Assembly: GCA_000830255.1 (NCBI GenBank)
Contig: JQIT01000013.1
Coordinates: 1 to 38,732, forward strand
Origin: Sulfuricurvum sp. PC08-66
GTDB taxonomy: Bacteria; Campylobacterota; Campylobacteria; Campylobacterales; Sulfurimonadaceae
Direction of reading: 5' to 3'
Length of the DNA stretch: 38,732 bases
Shown here: piece after piece, positions 27,588 through 35,546 of the stretch
Numbering within the stretch: the first letter of the stretch is position 1
Layout of the letters: each line of letters opens with the position of its first letter
The notes under the pieces: generated by a model
What the model saw: only the letters and a program-made list of their open reading frames with translations
What the model was told of the DNA's origin: nothing
The model's database searches: none
Made by a program: the position numbers and the translations under genes

Positions 27588-28921
27588 TATTTACCCACGC
27601 AAAAATTGCCAAACATCTTGTCAAGCATCTCATCGTAGGCAATGGGTCGCGTTATCGATGCCATCGCTTGCACCGCACTGTTGAGATGAAACGAGAATAG
27701 CTCCAACTGGCTCTCCTCCAGTAGTGCTTTTGCCTCGTCGATATCGACCAAGGCGGTTTTGACCGCTTCGATTTGGTATTTTGCTACCAAAATCGTATCG
27801 TCAGCATGCCCTTGTATATCCATCATTGCAATCAACCGCGTATGCAATGACTCCAAAGAATTTTTGGTACTCAATACGATGGCATCTTCGGGGAGTTTTT
27901 CACGCTCGATATGCAGCCCCAAATCGCTTTTGTTGATGAGGGTCAATGTAGGTTTATTACTCTCGTGCAAAAGCGCTATTAACGCTTCATCTTCACTCGA
28001 TAGAGGCATCGAGCCATCGAAAAGGGCTAGGACAATATCCGCTTCTGTTATTGCCGCACGTGATCGGGCGATGCCTATTTGCTCGATAGCATCGCTACTT
28101 TGGCGTATGCCTGCCGTATCGACGATGCGAATGAGGTGTGTACCTACACGCATACTCTCTTCGATGGTATCGCGCGTCGTACCTGCAATATCGCTCACGA
28201 TAGCGCGCTCATAGCGCAACAGAGCATTCAAAAGCGAGCTTTTGCCCACATTGGGTCGTCCCACGATTGCCACACGGTATCCATCGATGAGCACCGCACG
28301 CTCTTGACTACTTCGCAGGGTCTCTCGCAACACCGATGCGATATGAGAGAGTTTGGCTTGCATCTGCTCGATGAGATTGGTGGGCAAATCCTCTTCGGCA
28401 TAATCAATCGTCACCTCTGCATAGGCGATTAACTCCAAAAGTGCGTCACGTAGAGTCTCGACAAAACGTCCCAAATCCCCTTTGAGCTGTCGCGTCAAAA
28501 GCTTGGCGGCATTTTCACTCTTGGCATCGATGAGTGCAGCGATGGCGTGAGCCTGGGTCAAATCGATACGACCGTTCAAAAAAGCGCGCTTGGAAAACTC
28601 CCCCGCTTTGGCGAGTACCGCACCCATCGCCAATACTGCATCCAACACCATCGAGGCTACTATCACGCCACCATGACACTGAAATTCGACGACATTTTCC
28701 CCTGTGAAGCTTTTGGGACCTTGGAAAAAAAGGACAATCGCCTCATCCAAGAGCGACCCATCGAGAGCGAAAAGTTTTTTGAGATGTGCTACGCGAGGAG
28801 TGAGTGTAGCGTGGGTGAGTTTTTGGGCAATCTCCAATGCTTTTGCACCCGAGAGGCGCACAATCGCAATCGAGCCTACGCCATGTGCCGTCGCAATGGC
28901 GGCAATGGTAGGTTCACCCAT
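27587..28921 (-). CDS. mnmE: tRNA uridine-5-carboxymethylaminomethyl modification GTPase MnmE
   Basis: With MnmG it modifies the wobble uridine of several tRNAs. The 444-residue protein begins at the ATG at 28921, which overlaps the jag stop by 8 bases (ATGGGTGA). An in-frame start 28 codons earlier would shadow jag. It has the folate-binding N-terminal domain and a G domain with G1 GRPNVGKSS at 221-229 and IAGTTRDTIEE. The DTAGIR switch follows, and it ends in FCVGK with the catalytic cysteine C441. Confidence 0.97.
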   Translation of the reverse strand: MGEPTIAAIATAHGVGSIAIVRLSGAKALEIAQKLTHATLTPRVAHLKKLFALDGSLLDEAIVLFFQGPKSFTGENVVEFQCHGGVIVASMVLDAVLAMGAVLAKAGEFSKRAFLNGRIDLTQAHAIAALIDAKSENAAKLLTRQLKGDLGRFVETLRDALLELIAYAEVTIDYAEEDLPTNLIEQMQAKLSHIASVLRETLRSSQERAVLIDGYRVAIVGRPNVGKSSLLNALLRYERAIVSDIAGTTRDTIEESMRVGTHLIRIVDTAGIRQSSDAIEQIGIARSRAAITEADIVLALFDGSMPLSSEDEALIALLHESNKPTLTLINKSDLGLHIEREKLPEDAIVLSTKNSLESLHTRLIAMMDIQGHADDTILVAKYQIEAVKTALVDIDEAKALLEESQLELFSFHLNSAVQAMASITRPIAYDEMLDKMFGNFCVGK

Positions 28922-29924
28922 TTTGTCTAAAAGAGTTGATGATGATATATTTGAGACCTTCGCGGTTGGTGCGAATGGCGACATATTTTTCAGGGAAGGT
29001 TTCACGCAACGATTTGAGTGCGATTTGGACTAGCACACCATCGAGGATTTTGGTTTGCGCGCGCCCTTCGCTGTGCACTTGGGATACGATACCTACGAGA
29101 TATTTGGCAATCATCTCTTCTTGGTTTTGCAAAAATTGGGCAATTTCCAAACGCAACTGCACATCGTATTTGGCATTTATCCAATTGAAAATCATATACG
29201 AGAGTGCCTTGTATCGATACCCCTCTTTGCCTATCAAGAGTGCCGCATCTTCGCCACTGAACTCTATCAAAACTGTTTTTTCATCGTGCATACTGACCGC
29301 GATGGGGTCGATTTTGAAGCACGATACTGCAAAAAGGGCATTGATGTCGCGCGCAATATCCTCTAGCATATTTTCGTGTGATGCTGGCGCATGGAAAAAG
29401 TCATTGAGTATCTCTTCACCAAAAACACTTGGTGCCACGCGCTTGATAGTCTCATTTTCACGCGTCTTGTTGACGGTAGCTTGACGCGCTTTTTGACTAC
29501 TCTCTTTGACCATTACAGGGGTATCGAAAGCGACTTCGTCTTCATACTCATCTTGGGCTGTGACCATCGATTTTGGACCAATCGAAGGCGTGTAGGTGCT
29601 TTGTGGTTTGGAGGGTTGTTCTACTGTTTTGCGGGATTTTGCAGAGGATGGCTCTTTAACAGGGCTCTCCTCTTTGGGTAGTACAACCTCTTTGGGGGGC
29701 GTTGGCTTGGACGGCTTTGGACTCTCTGCTCGCACATTTTGAGCAGGTTTAGACTCTTGGCGCTTTTGCGTCGCAACAATAATGGCATTTTTTCCGAACA
29801 ACCCAAACAATCCCTTACTTGGGTTTTGAATCACTTCAATCTCCAAAAGTGTCACCGAACACCCTAGCGATTGACTCGCTTTTTCGTAGGCTTCGTGGAG
29901 AGTTTTGGCTTCGATTTTAATCAT
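28914..29924 (-). CDS. jag: Jag/KhpB-type RNA-binding protein
   Basis: An RNA-binding protein usually encoded next to yidC. The 336-residue form starts at the ATG at 29924, overlapping the yidC stop by 8 bases (ATGATTAA). The Jag_N domain covers residues 1-52 (AKTLHEAYEKASQSLG, and KGLFGLFGKNA). A long low-complexity linker rich in Lys, Pro, Ser and Glu follows (about 55-165). A KH-like domain comes next (about 205-260, with LLIGKEGYRYKALSYM). The C-terminal R3H region is recognisable by position (GLKYIIINSF), but the R-xxx-H pair itself is not clear, with LKSLRETF where it is expected. RNA targets are unknown. Confidence 0.92.
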   Translation of the reverse strand: MIKIEAKTLHEAYEKASQSLGCSVTLLEIEVIQNPSKGLFGLFGKNAIIVATQKRQESKPAQNVRAESPKPSKPTPPKEVVLPKEESPVKEPSSAKSRKTVEQPSKPQSTYTPSIGPKSMVTAQDEYEDEVAFDTPVMVKESSQKARQATVNKTRENETIKRVAPSVFGEEILNDFFHAPASHENMLEDIARDINALFAVSCFKIDPIAVSMHDEKTVLIEFSGEDAALLIGKEGYRYKALSYMIFNWINAKYDVQLRLEIAQFLQNQEEMIAKYLVGIVSQVHSEGRAQTKILDGVLVQIALKSLRETFPEKYVAIRTNREGLKYIIINSFRQNG

Positions 29925-31506
29925 GCACACTCTTTTTGGCTTGTGCCGATGCGAACTGTTTGTTCACAACCCATTGTTGCAAAATAGAAAAGAGGTTATT
30001 GACTGCCCAGTAGAGTGTCAAACCTGCAGGGAACATGATAAAGAAAAAGGTAAATACGATAGGGAGGTATTTGAACATCTTCTCTTGCAAGGGGTCTGTG
30101 AAATTGGTAGGTGTAATTTTTTGTTGGTAGTACATCGTCGCACCCATGATAAGTGGAAGTACAAAATAGGGGTCCATGACTGCCAAATCTTCAATCCACA
30201 AAATCCAAGGCGCACCTTGAAGCTCGATAGAGTTAAGCAATACGCGGTAAATGGCGAAAAAGATAGGAATTTGCAAAATCATCGGCAAACAGCCACCCAG
30301 TGGATTGGCTCCATGTTTTTTGTAGAGTTCCATCATAGCGGCGTTGAGTTTTTGCGGCTCGCCTTTGTGTTTGCGTTGAAGCTCTTTCATTTGAGGTGCG
30401 ATCACTTTGAGACGTTGCATCGAGACCATCCCTTTGTGGCTCAACGGATAGAGCACAAAACGAATCATAATGGTCAAAAGAACAATCGCCCAACCCCAGT
30501 TACCTACGACACTGTGAATTTGGTCGAGAAGCCAAAAAATAGGCGCAGAAATGAAGGTAAAATAGCCGTATTCAAGTGAATCAACCAACAACGGGTCGAT
30601 GGCTTTGAGCGTGCGGTACTCTTTGGGACCTACGTAGCCGTGAAACTGCATCGCAGGTTTGCCCTCGATAAAGAGCATCGGATTCTCTTGTCCATCGAGT
30701 GTCGGAGCAATGATGGCACGCATATTGGCATCGTTTGTAAAAAAGAGGTTTGCATAGTAGCGGTCAAACGAAGAGGCTAATTTGACATCGTTGAAACTTT
30801 GTGTCGCACCCGCCTCGCCATCTTCGATAATGGTCAAAATATCATTACCCTGCTCTACCAACACACCGTGAAGTGTAAAACCGTCGAGGTTAATATTGGG
30901 CTGGAAGCCTGTAGCAATGCTGTAGGCTTTTTCATCGCTCAAGCTCACATCGATATCGTAATTACCTGCCTCATAAAAGCGCAATTTTTTGGTCACTGTC
31001 ACGCCTGAGAGCTGTTGTGTCAATACGACATCAACAGGCGCATCCGCCGTGATTGTAGCTTCGCTTATCGATGCCGTATAGGCAACTTTAAAAGCTTCAT
31101 TGTTAAGTTCAGGCGTGTTAAAACGCATTTCAAGGGGTTTGGGCAGGGTTTGACTAATCATCTCTAATTTCGTCGCGCCTTCAGGCAAATAGCGTTTTTC
31201 ATAAAGCTCTTTGCTACTGATACGTCCAAGCGCATCGATTTTGAGGGTATAGTGTGCGCTTTTGAGCGTCACTAAGGTCGCTTCGGCATTACCTATTGGA
31301 GCCGTTGCCACATTTTGCGCTGCAGGTGCAGTCGATTGGGCTTGTGGGACGACAGGTGCTTGTTGAGAGAGTTGGGTTTGATTTTGTTCGACTGTTGCAA
31401 CGGGTGCGGGTTTGGGGGCGAAAAATGCGATGTACACCACAAAAAAGAGGATTGAAATGACCGAAGCCAAAAGCATACGTTGTTGGGCACTTAATTTATC
31501 TATCAT
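29917..31506 (-). CDS. yidC: Membrane protein insertase YidC
   Basis: Inserts and folds inner-membrane proteins, alone or with SecYEG. The 529-residue length is that of the Gram-negative form. It has an N-terminal helix (about 11-30), a large periplasmic domain (about 60-310), and the conserved five-helix core. The core includes HKGMVSMQRLKVIAPQMKEL (with the hydrophilic-groove region), GGCLPMILQIPIFFAIY and LYWAVNNLFSILQQW. It starts 30 bases after yidD and is coupled to jag. Confidence 0.98.
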   Translation of the reverse strand: MIDKLSAQQRMLLASVISILFFVVYIAFFAPKPAPVATVEQNQTQLSQQAPVVPQAQSTAPAAQNVATAPIGNAEATLVTLKSAHYTLKIDALGRISSKELYEKRYLPEGATKLEMISQTLPKPLEMRFNTPELNNEAFKVAYTASISEATITADAPVDVVLTQQLSGVTVTKKLRFYEAGNYDIDVSLSDEKAYSIATGFQPNINLDGFTLHGVLVEQGNDILTIIEDGEAGATQSFNDVKLASSFDRYYANLFFTNDANMRAIIAPTLDGQENPMLFIEGKPAMQFHGYVGPKEYRTLKAIDPLLVDSLEYGYFTFISAPIFWLLDQIHSVVGNWGWAIVLLTIMIRFVLYPLSHKGMVSMQRLKVIAPQMKELQRKHKGEPQKLNAAMMELYKKHGANPLGGCLPMILQIPIFFAIYRVLLNSIELQGAPWILWIEDLAVMDPYFVLPLIMGATMYYQQKITPTNFTDPLQEKMFKYLPIVFTFFFIMFPAGLTLYWAVNNLFSILQQWVVNKQFASAQAKKSVHD

Positions 31507-31536
31507 TCATTGGACCTTGGATTAAAATTACCTAAA

Positions 31537-31848
31537 TTACGTTGAAAAAGTTTTGATCAAATAACAATTCTGCGCATCCTTAGGAACGAGCCAAAATTGT
31601 ACCGATATTTTTTTAAACTTTGTTGGTTTTGAGCACTTCACGACGGGATAATCGATACCACCCTCAAAAAGCTGATTGCAGCGCAAAATGCGCAACAGCG
31701 AAGCGACAAAAGCACGATGGATGGGAGTCTTTTGGAAGTGCCATTTGGCATATTCCGAACAGGAGGGATAGTAGCGGCAAGAGCCATAGCCCAAAAGGGT
31801 AAAAAAGCGTTGATAGAGTGCTAAAAGCCAAAGGGCAAATTTTCGCAT
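31537..31848 (-). CDS. yidD: Membrane protein insertion efficiency factor YidD
   Basis: A small membrane-associated protein that assists YidC-dependent insertion. The 103-residue protein has the family core YGSCRYYPSCSEYA with its conserved cysteines, then LLRILRCNQLFEGGIDYPV. A C-terminal tail of about 25 residues goes beyond the usual end. It lies 3 bases after rnpA. Confidence 0.96.
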   Translation of the reverse strand: MRKFALWLLALYQRFFTLLGYGSCRYYPSCSEYAKWHFQKTPIHRAFVASLLRILRCNQLFEGGIDYPVVKCSKPTKFKKISVQFWLVPKDAQNCYLIKTFST

Positions 31849-31851
31849 ATG

Positions 31852-32181
31852 CTATCGCATCCCATTTACACGTTTGAGAGCAGTTTTGAGCTCTTCGAGG
31901 AGTTCCAAATAGGGCATCGCATCGATAGCTTGTTTGGCCACCAAGACAAAACGCCCTTCATTGAGTTGTAGTTGCATCGAATCGAGAAAAACAGCCTTTA
32001 GGCGACGTTTGGCACGATTGCGCAACACCGCGTTTCCCACTTTTTTACTCGCTACTACACTAAAAAAATCGTTGGAGTCTTTCAAATAATAGAGGACAAA
32101 AGCGAGAGAGTGGGCGTAACGCCCATTTTTGTAGACCTGCGAAAACTCTCGCTGGGTCTTGAGGGATTGAAATCTTTTCAG
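31852..32181 (-). CDS. rnpA: Ribonuclease P protein component, probable CTG start
   Basis: The protein subunit of RNase P, which trims the 5' leader of pre-tRNAs. The region 31852-32085 encodes the conserved core [19 protein letters not shown]. The frame continues upstream with [20 protein letters not shown], which is the normal N-terminal half. Between the in-frame TAA at 32194-32196 and the TTG at 32085 there is no ATG, GTG or TTG. The best start is CTG at 32179-32181, whose last two bases form the rpmH stop TGA with the next A (CTGA overlap). It gives 109 residues, the usual length, starting MKRFQSLK. ATT at 32188-32190 is the alternative. A TTG start at 32085 would cut off a third of the protein. 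Confidence 0.9.
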   Translation of the reverse strand: MKRFQSLKTQREFSQVYKNGRYAHSLAFVLYYLKDSNDFFSVVASKKVGNAVLRNRAKRRLKAVFLDSMQLQLNEGRFVLVAKQAIDAMPYLELLEELKTALKRVNGMR

Positions 32182-32312
32182 ACGGCCAATCGTTTACGGC
32201 CTTTTGCGCGACGCGCGTTGATGACATTACGTCCATTTGCTGTGCTCATACGTTTACGGAATCCGTGAGTACGTTTACGGGGGGTGTTGTGGGGTTGATA
32301 CGTACGTTTCAT
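32178..32312 (-). CDS. rpmH: 50S ribosomal protein L34
   Basis: A 44-residue basic ribosomal protein, complete and typical: it starts [20 protein letters not shown], has [19 protein letters not shown] and ends KRLAV. AAGGAG lies ten bases before the ATG (32310-32312). It is short enough to be missed by a length filter. It leads the rpmH-rnpA-yidD-yidC-jag-mnmE set, whose order is conserved in bacteria. dnaA is not next to it here; a cytochrome gene is. Confidence 0.98.
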   Translation of the reverse strand: MKRTYQPHNTPRKRTHGFRKRMSTANGRNVINARRAKGRKRLAV

Positions 32313-32354
32313 TGTGCCACGCTCCTTCGAAATCTTTTGGAAAATTAAAGCGCA

Positions 32355-32360
32355 ATTTTA
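32355..32360 (-). promoter_or_regulatory. rpmH: Possible -10 element for rpmH
   Basis: TAAAAT lies 42 bases before the rpmH ATG in a very A/T-rich 67-base gap after the cytochrome gene. No -35 hexamer is evident. Ribosomal protein genes usually have their own promoter, which favours this reading. Confidence 0.3.
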
Positions 32361-32379
32361 GTTTTAATGCACTTAAGAG

Positions 32380-32721
32380 CTACTGAAAAATAAAACTCTT
32401 TAGTTGTGTCGAGCTGGGTTCTACAGGTGCGATATCCATAGGTGCCACAATTTTGAGATGACACTCCCTGCATTGCGGTATCACACGGTGTTCTACGATG
32501 GTTTGGGAGATTTTATCAGCAGGATGACATGTAAAACAATCCTTGCCACACGCATCGACACCACTCGTCTCTTCACGGTGACAATTGATACATCCTAGCA
32601 TCGGTTCGTGTCGTGGGTCTCCCAAAATTGTCGCTTGGAGTTTGGGATGGCAAGAGAGGCAATCCCCCGAACACGCCCACGAAAAAGCTACAAATGTTAA
32701 GGCTATTACGAAATGTCGCAT
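32380..32721 (-). CDS. Small periplasmic tetrahaem c-type cytochrome
   Basis: The 113-residue protein has an N-terminal signal peptide (hydrophobic 4-15) and four CxxCH haem motifs: C21-C24-H25, C44-C47-H48, C62-C65-H66 and C84-C87-H88. The extra cysteines C17 and C58 lie outside the motifs. C17 comes straight after the signal, so a lipid anchor is possible, but the preceding residues (FSWA) are a poor lipobox. Histidines at 38 and 79 could be sixth ligands. I start at the ATG at 32721 with AAGG upstream. It is an electron-transfer protein by its haems; partner and pathway are unknown. Its place between clpB and rpmH gives no functional hint. Confidence 0.87.
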   Translation of the reverse strand: MRHFVIALTFVAFSWACSGDCLSCHPKLQATILGDPRHEPMLGCINCHREETSGVDACGKDCFTCHPADKISQTIVEHRVIPQCRECHLKIVAPMDIAPVEPSSTQLKSFIFQ

Positions 32722-32789
32722 ACAAAACAACCTTGGGAAAATTTGACGTAATTAGAGCACAGTTTGGTTAATAATCTACCCTACTTTTG

Positions 32790-35366
32790 TCATGCCACCG
32801 ATACGACTATCTCATCGTCTTTGGCATCGAAGGTGACCGTACTGCCTTCGATGACTTTTTCTTCCAAAATCAAATCCGCCAATCTGTCCTCGACGATTTC
32901 ATAGAGTGCTCGTTTGAGGGGTCTCGCACCATAAACAGGGTCGAAACCTGCCTTGGCTATAACCATCTTCGCCGCTTCGGTGAGCACCAGCGTAATATTT
33001 CGCTCTGCCACTTTAGCCTCAATATCTGCAAAAAAGAGCGACACAATCGAAGCAATTTCACTGTCTCCTAAGGGATTGAAGATAATGACATCATCGAGAC
33101 GGTTAAGGAATTCTGGTTTGAAATACCCTTTGAGTGCACCCATGACAGCACTTCGCATCTCCTCTTTTTGCCCTTGAAGCTCAAAAATTTTATCGCTTGC
33201 GATGTTGGAGGTCATGATAATAATGGTGTTTTTGAAATCGACCGTGACACCTTTATTATCCGTCAATCGACCATCATCGAGCACCTGCAACAAAATATTA
33301 AAGACATCAGGATGCGCCTTTTCTATCTCATCGAAGAGTATGACGCTGTAGGGTTTGCGACGCACGGCCTCTGTGAGCTGTCCACCCTCATCGTATCCAA
33401 CATAACCAGGAGGCGCACCTACGAGGCGTGAAACGGCATGTTTTTCCATATATTCACTCATATCGATACGCACCATCGATTCACTCGAATCGAACAAAAA
33501 TTTCGCCAACGTCTTGGCTGTTTGGGTTTTGCCCACGCCTGTGGGTCCCAAAAAGAGGAAGCTTCCGATGGGTCGATTATTCTCTGAGAGTCCCGCTTTG
33601 TTGCGTTTGATAGCGCGAGCTACGGCGTGCACAGCTTCATCTTGACCTACCACATCACGTTTTAGCTCCTCTTCGACACCCAAAATTTTGGCTTTTTCGC
33701 CTTGGAGCATTTTGGTCACAGGGATGCGCGTCCATCGACTGATAATTTTGGCAATCGCCTCCTCATCGACGCTGTTGCGTAGCAGGGTTCCAGAGGCTTG
33801 CATCGACTCCCACTGCATCTCTTTGGCACGTAGTTCATTGGTTTTGGCGGGTATGAGACTGTGCTCAATCTCGGCGGTTTTGGCGAAATCTGCTTCGCGT
33901 TTTTTGGCTTCGGCTTCACGTTTGAGGTTTTCGATATCGACTTTGAGTGCCGCAATAGCATCGAAAATCGCCTTTTCATTCTCAAACTGCGCATTGAGTC
34001 GGTCGCGCTCCTCTTTGGCATTGGCCAATTCACCCTCTATCTCTACCAATCGCTCTGTATTGGCAGGTTTGGACTCCATTTTGAGTGCCGCTTTTTCGAC
34101 CTCCAGACGCTCGATACCGCGCTTGACACGGCTAAGTTCGGTAGGCTCTGATTCGATTTGCATTTTGAGCTCACTTGCCGCCTCATCGACCAAATCGATA
34201 GCTTTGTCAGGCAAAAATCTATCCGCAATATAGCGACTCGAGAGCTTCGCTGCCGCGACAAGTGCGCTATCGGTGATGGCGACATTGTGATGTGTTTCGA
34301 GCTTCTCTTTGATACCGCGCAAAATTTGGAGTGACTCATTCACGCTTGGCTCATCGACACTGATAGGTTGAAATCGACGTTGCAGTGCCGCATCTTTTTC
34401 AAAATATTTGCGGTACTCCTTGAGCGTCGTCGCACCGATAGTATGCAGCTCTCCACGCGCCAAGGCAGGTTTGAGAATATTTGCCGCATCCATCGACCCC
34501 TCTGAAGCCCCTGCTCCCACGATAGTGTGAATCTCATCGATAAACAAAATAATATTGCCGCTTTTTTTCACCTCTTCGATGACCGCTTTGAGTCTATCCT
34601 CAAACTCTCCTCGATACTTGGCACCTGCTACAAGTGCGGGCATATCCAACGCAATGAGCCGTTTGTTTTGCAGACTCGTAGGGACACTTTTGGTCACGAT
34701 ACGTTGCGCTAGACCCTCAACGATGGCGGTTTTACCCACCCCAGGTTCTCCTAGCAAAATAGGATTGTTTTTGGTCTTGCGAATGACGATTTGCATCACA
34801 CGGCTAATCTCCTCATCGCGCCCAATGACGGGGTCGAGCTTGCCTGCACGTGCCGCATCGGTCAAATCAATACCATATTTACCCAGTGCCTCCATACGCT
34901 CTTCAGCGGTTTGGCTGTCGATAGTCTGACCGCCTCGCATCTGTTTAAGTGTCTTGACCAAGAGCATCACATCGACGTAGGGCGAGATAAGCTCTTTGAG
35001 CGGTGATTGCGCAATATTTGCCTCTATCCAGCTGTCCACAGCTAAAAATTGGTCGCCATTTTGGGTCATGACCCCTTGTGCCGCTTCGAGTGTGCGCACA
35101 AAAGATTGCGAAAGCTTGATGCTCTCTTTAGTCACGCTACTAGCCGTGGGCAGTTTCATTGCGGCACTTTTGACGGATAGCTCCAACGCCGCCTTATCGA
35201 TGTTGAGTTTATTCAGTGCTTGTATAAGTATCGATTGCGTATTGGTCAAAAGCGCCCACACAAAGTGGCGTGCATCGACCTCAGGATTTTTGGCATGCAA
35301 CGCCAACGAAACAGCTGACTCAATCGTACTGGTCATTTGATGGGTTAGTTTTTCAAAAATATTCAT
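32790..35366 (-). CDS. clpB: ATP-dependent disaggregase ClpB
   Basis: A heat-shock chaperone that pulls proteins out of aggregates together with DnaK. The 858-residue length is normal. There is an N-terminal Clp repeat domain (1-145). The first AAA+ domain has P-loop GEPGVGKT and the loop [15 protein letters not shown] long coiled-coil middle domain follows (about 405-520, rich in E, K, A and L). The second AAA+ domain has [28 protein letters not shown] and [12 protein letters not shown] strong consensus promoter lies upstream, and AGGAG precedes the ATG. Confidence 0.98.
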   Translation of the reverse strand: MNIFEKLTHQMTSTIESAVSLALHAKNPEVDARHFVWALLTNTQSILIQALNKLNIDKAALELSVKSAAMKLPTASSVTKESIKLSQSFVRTLEAAQGVMTQNGDQFLAVDSWIEANIAQSPLKELISPYVDVMLLVKTLKQMRGGQTIDSQTAEERMEALGKYGIDLTDAARAGKLDPVIGRDEEISRVMQIVIRKTKNNPILLGEPGVGKTAIVEGLAQRIVTKSVPTSLQNKRLIALDMPALVAGAKYRGEFEDRLKAVIEEVKKSGNIILFIDEIHTIVGAGASEGSMDAANILKPALARGELHTIGATTLKEYRKYFEKDAALQRRFQPISVDEPSVNESLQILRGIKEKLETHHNVAITDSALVAAAKLSSRYIADRFLPDKAIDLVDEAASELKMQIESEPTELSRVKRGIERLEVEKAALKMESKPANTERLVEIEGELANAKEERDRLNAQFENEKAIFDAIAALKVDIENLKREAEAKKREADFAKTAEIEHSLIPAKTNELRAKEMQWESMQASGTLLRNSVDEEAIAKIISRWTRIPVTKMLQGEKAKILGVEEELKRDVVGQDEAVHAVARAIKRNKAGLSENNRPIGSFLFLGPTGVGKTQTAKTLAKFLFDSSESMVRIDMSEYMEKHAVSRLVGAPPGYVGYDEGGQLTEAVRRKPYSVILFDEIEKAHPDVFNILLQVLDDGRLTDNKGVTVDFKNTIIIMTSNIASDKIFELQGQKEEMRSAVMGALKGYFKPEFLNRLDDVIIFNPLGDSEIASIVSLFFADIEAKVAERNITLVLTEAAKMVIAKAGFDPVYGARPLKRALYEIVEDRLADLILEEKVIEGSTVTFDAKDDEIVVSVA

Positions 35367-35395
35367 AAAATCTCTCCTCTAAGTAAAGTGAATAA

Positions 35396-35424
35396 ATTAT
35401 ACACCTTTAGTCTATCTGTGTCAA
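35396..35424 (-). promoter_or_regulatory. clpB: Consensus sigma-70 promoter for clpB
   Basis: On the minus strand TTGACA (35419-35424), a 17-base spacer and TATAAT (35396-35401) match the sigma-70 consensus at all twelve positions. The -10 lies about 30 bases before the clpB ATG. I saw no CIRCE element (TTAGCACTC palindrome) and no HspR-type CTTGAGT inverted repeat here. Confidence 0.85.
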
Positions 35425-35499
35425 GTATCTTTACAAAAATGCCGCAATGTTACATCCCTGCCCCATGGACTTTTTAGTCCCTTTTCAGTCTAACTCAAC

Positions 35500-35505
35500 T
35501 ATAAT
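35500..35505 (+). promoter_or_regulatory. ctpA: Probable -10 element for ctpA
   Basis: TATAAT (exact consensus) lies 41 bases before the ctpA ATG. No -35 hexamer is clear at the normal spacing. A short inverted repeat (GGACT, four T, AGTCC; 35467-35480) sits 20 bases upstream and overlaps the -35 region, so it could be an operator. Confidence 0.5.
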
Positions 35506-35546
35506 TCGCACCTATTTCTACATACCAAAAAATCGGACTCTCACTT

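Noticed and set aside
29000-29020. A half-match to a parS site (GTTTCACG)
   Set aside because: Only one arm is present and it lies inside jag; no palindromic parS was found anywhere in the window.
28936-29484. A 182-codon plus-strand frame opposite jag
   Set aside because: Shadow of jag; Ser/Ile-rich and without a ribosome binding site or domain.
29905-30579. A 224-codon plus-strand frame opposite yidC
   Set aside because: yidC is unmistakable on the other strand; the antisense product is His/Arg/Asn-rich and has no family features.
32085-32190. rnpA read as a 77-residue gene starting at TTG 32085
   Set aside because: It would lose the conserved N-terminal third that is encoded in the same frame just upstream.
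33688-34233. A 181-codon Ser/Ala/Leu-rich plus-strand frame opposite clpB
   Set aside because: The composition is that expected of the reverse of the Glu/Lys-rich coiled-coil middle domain of ClpB.
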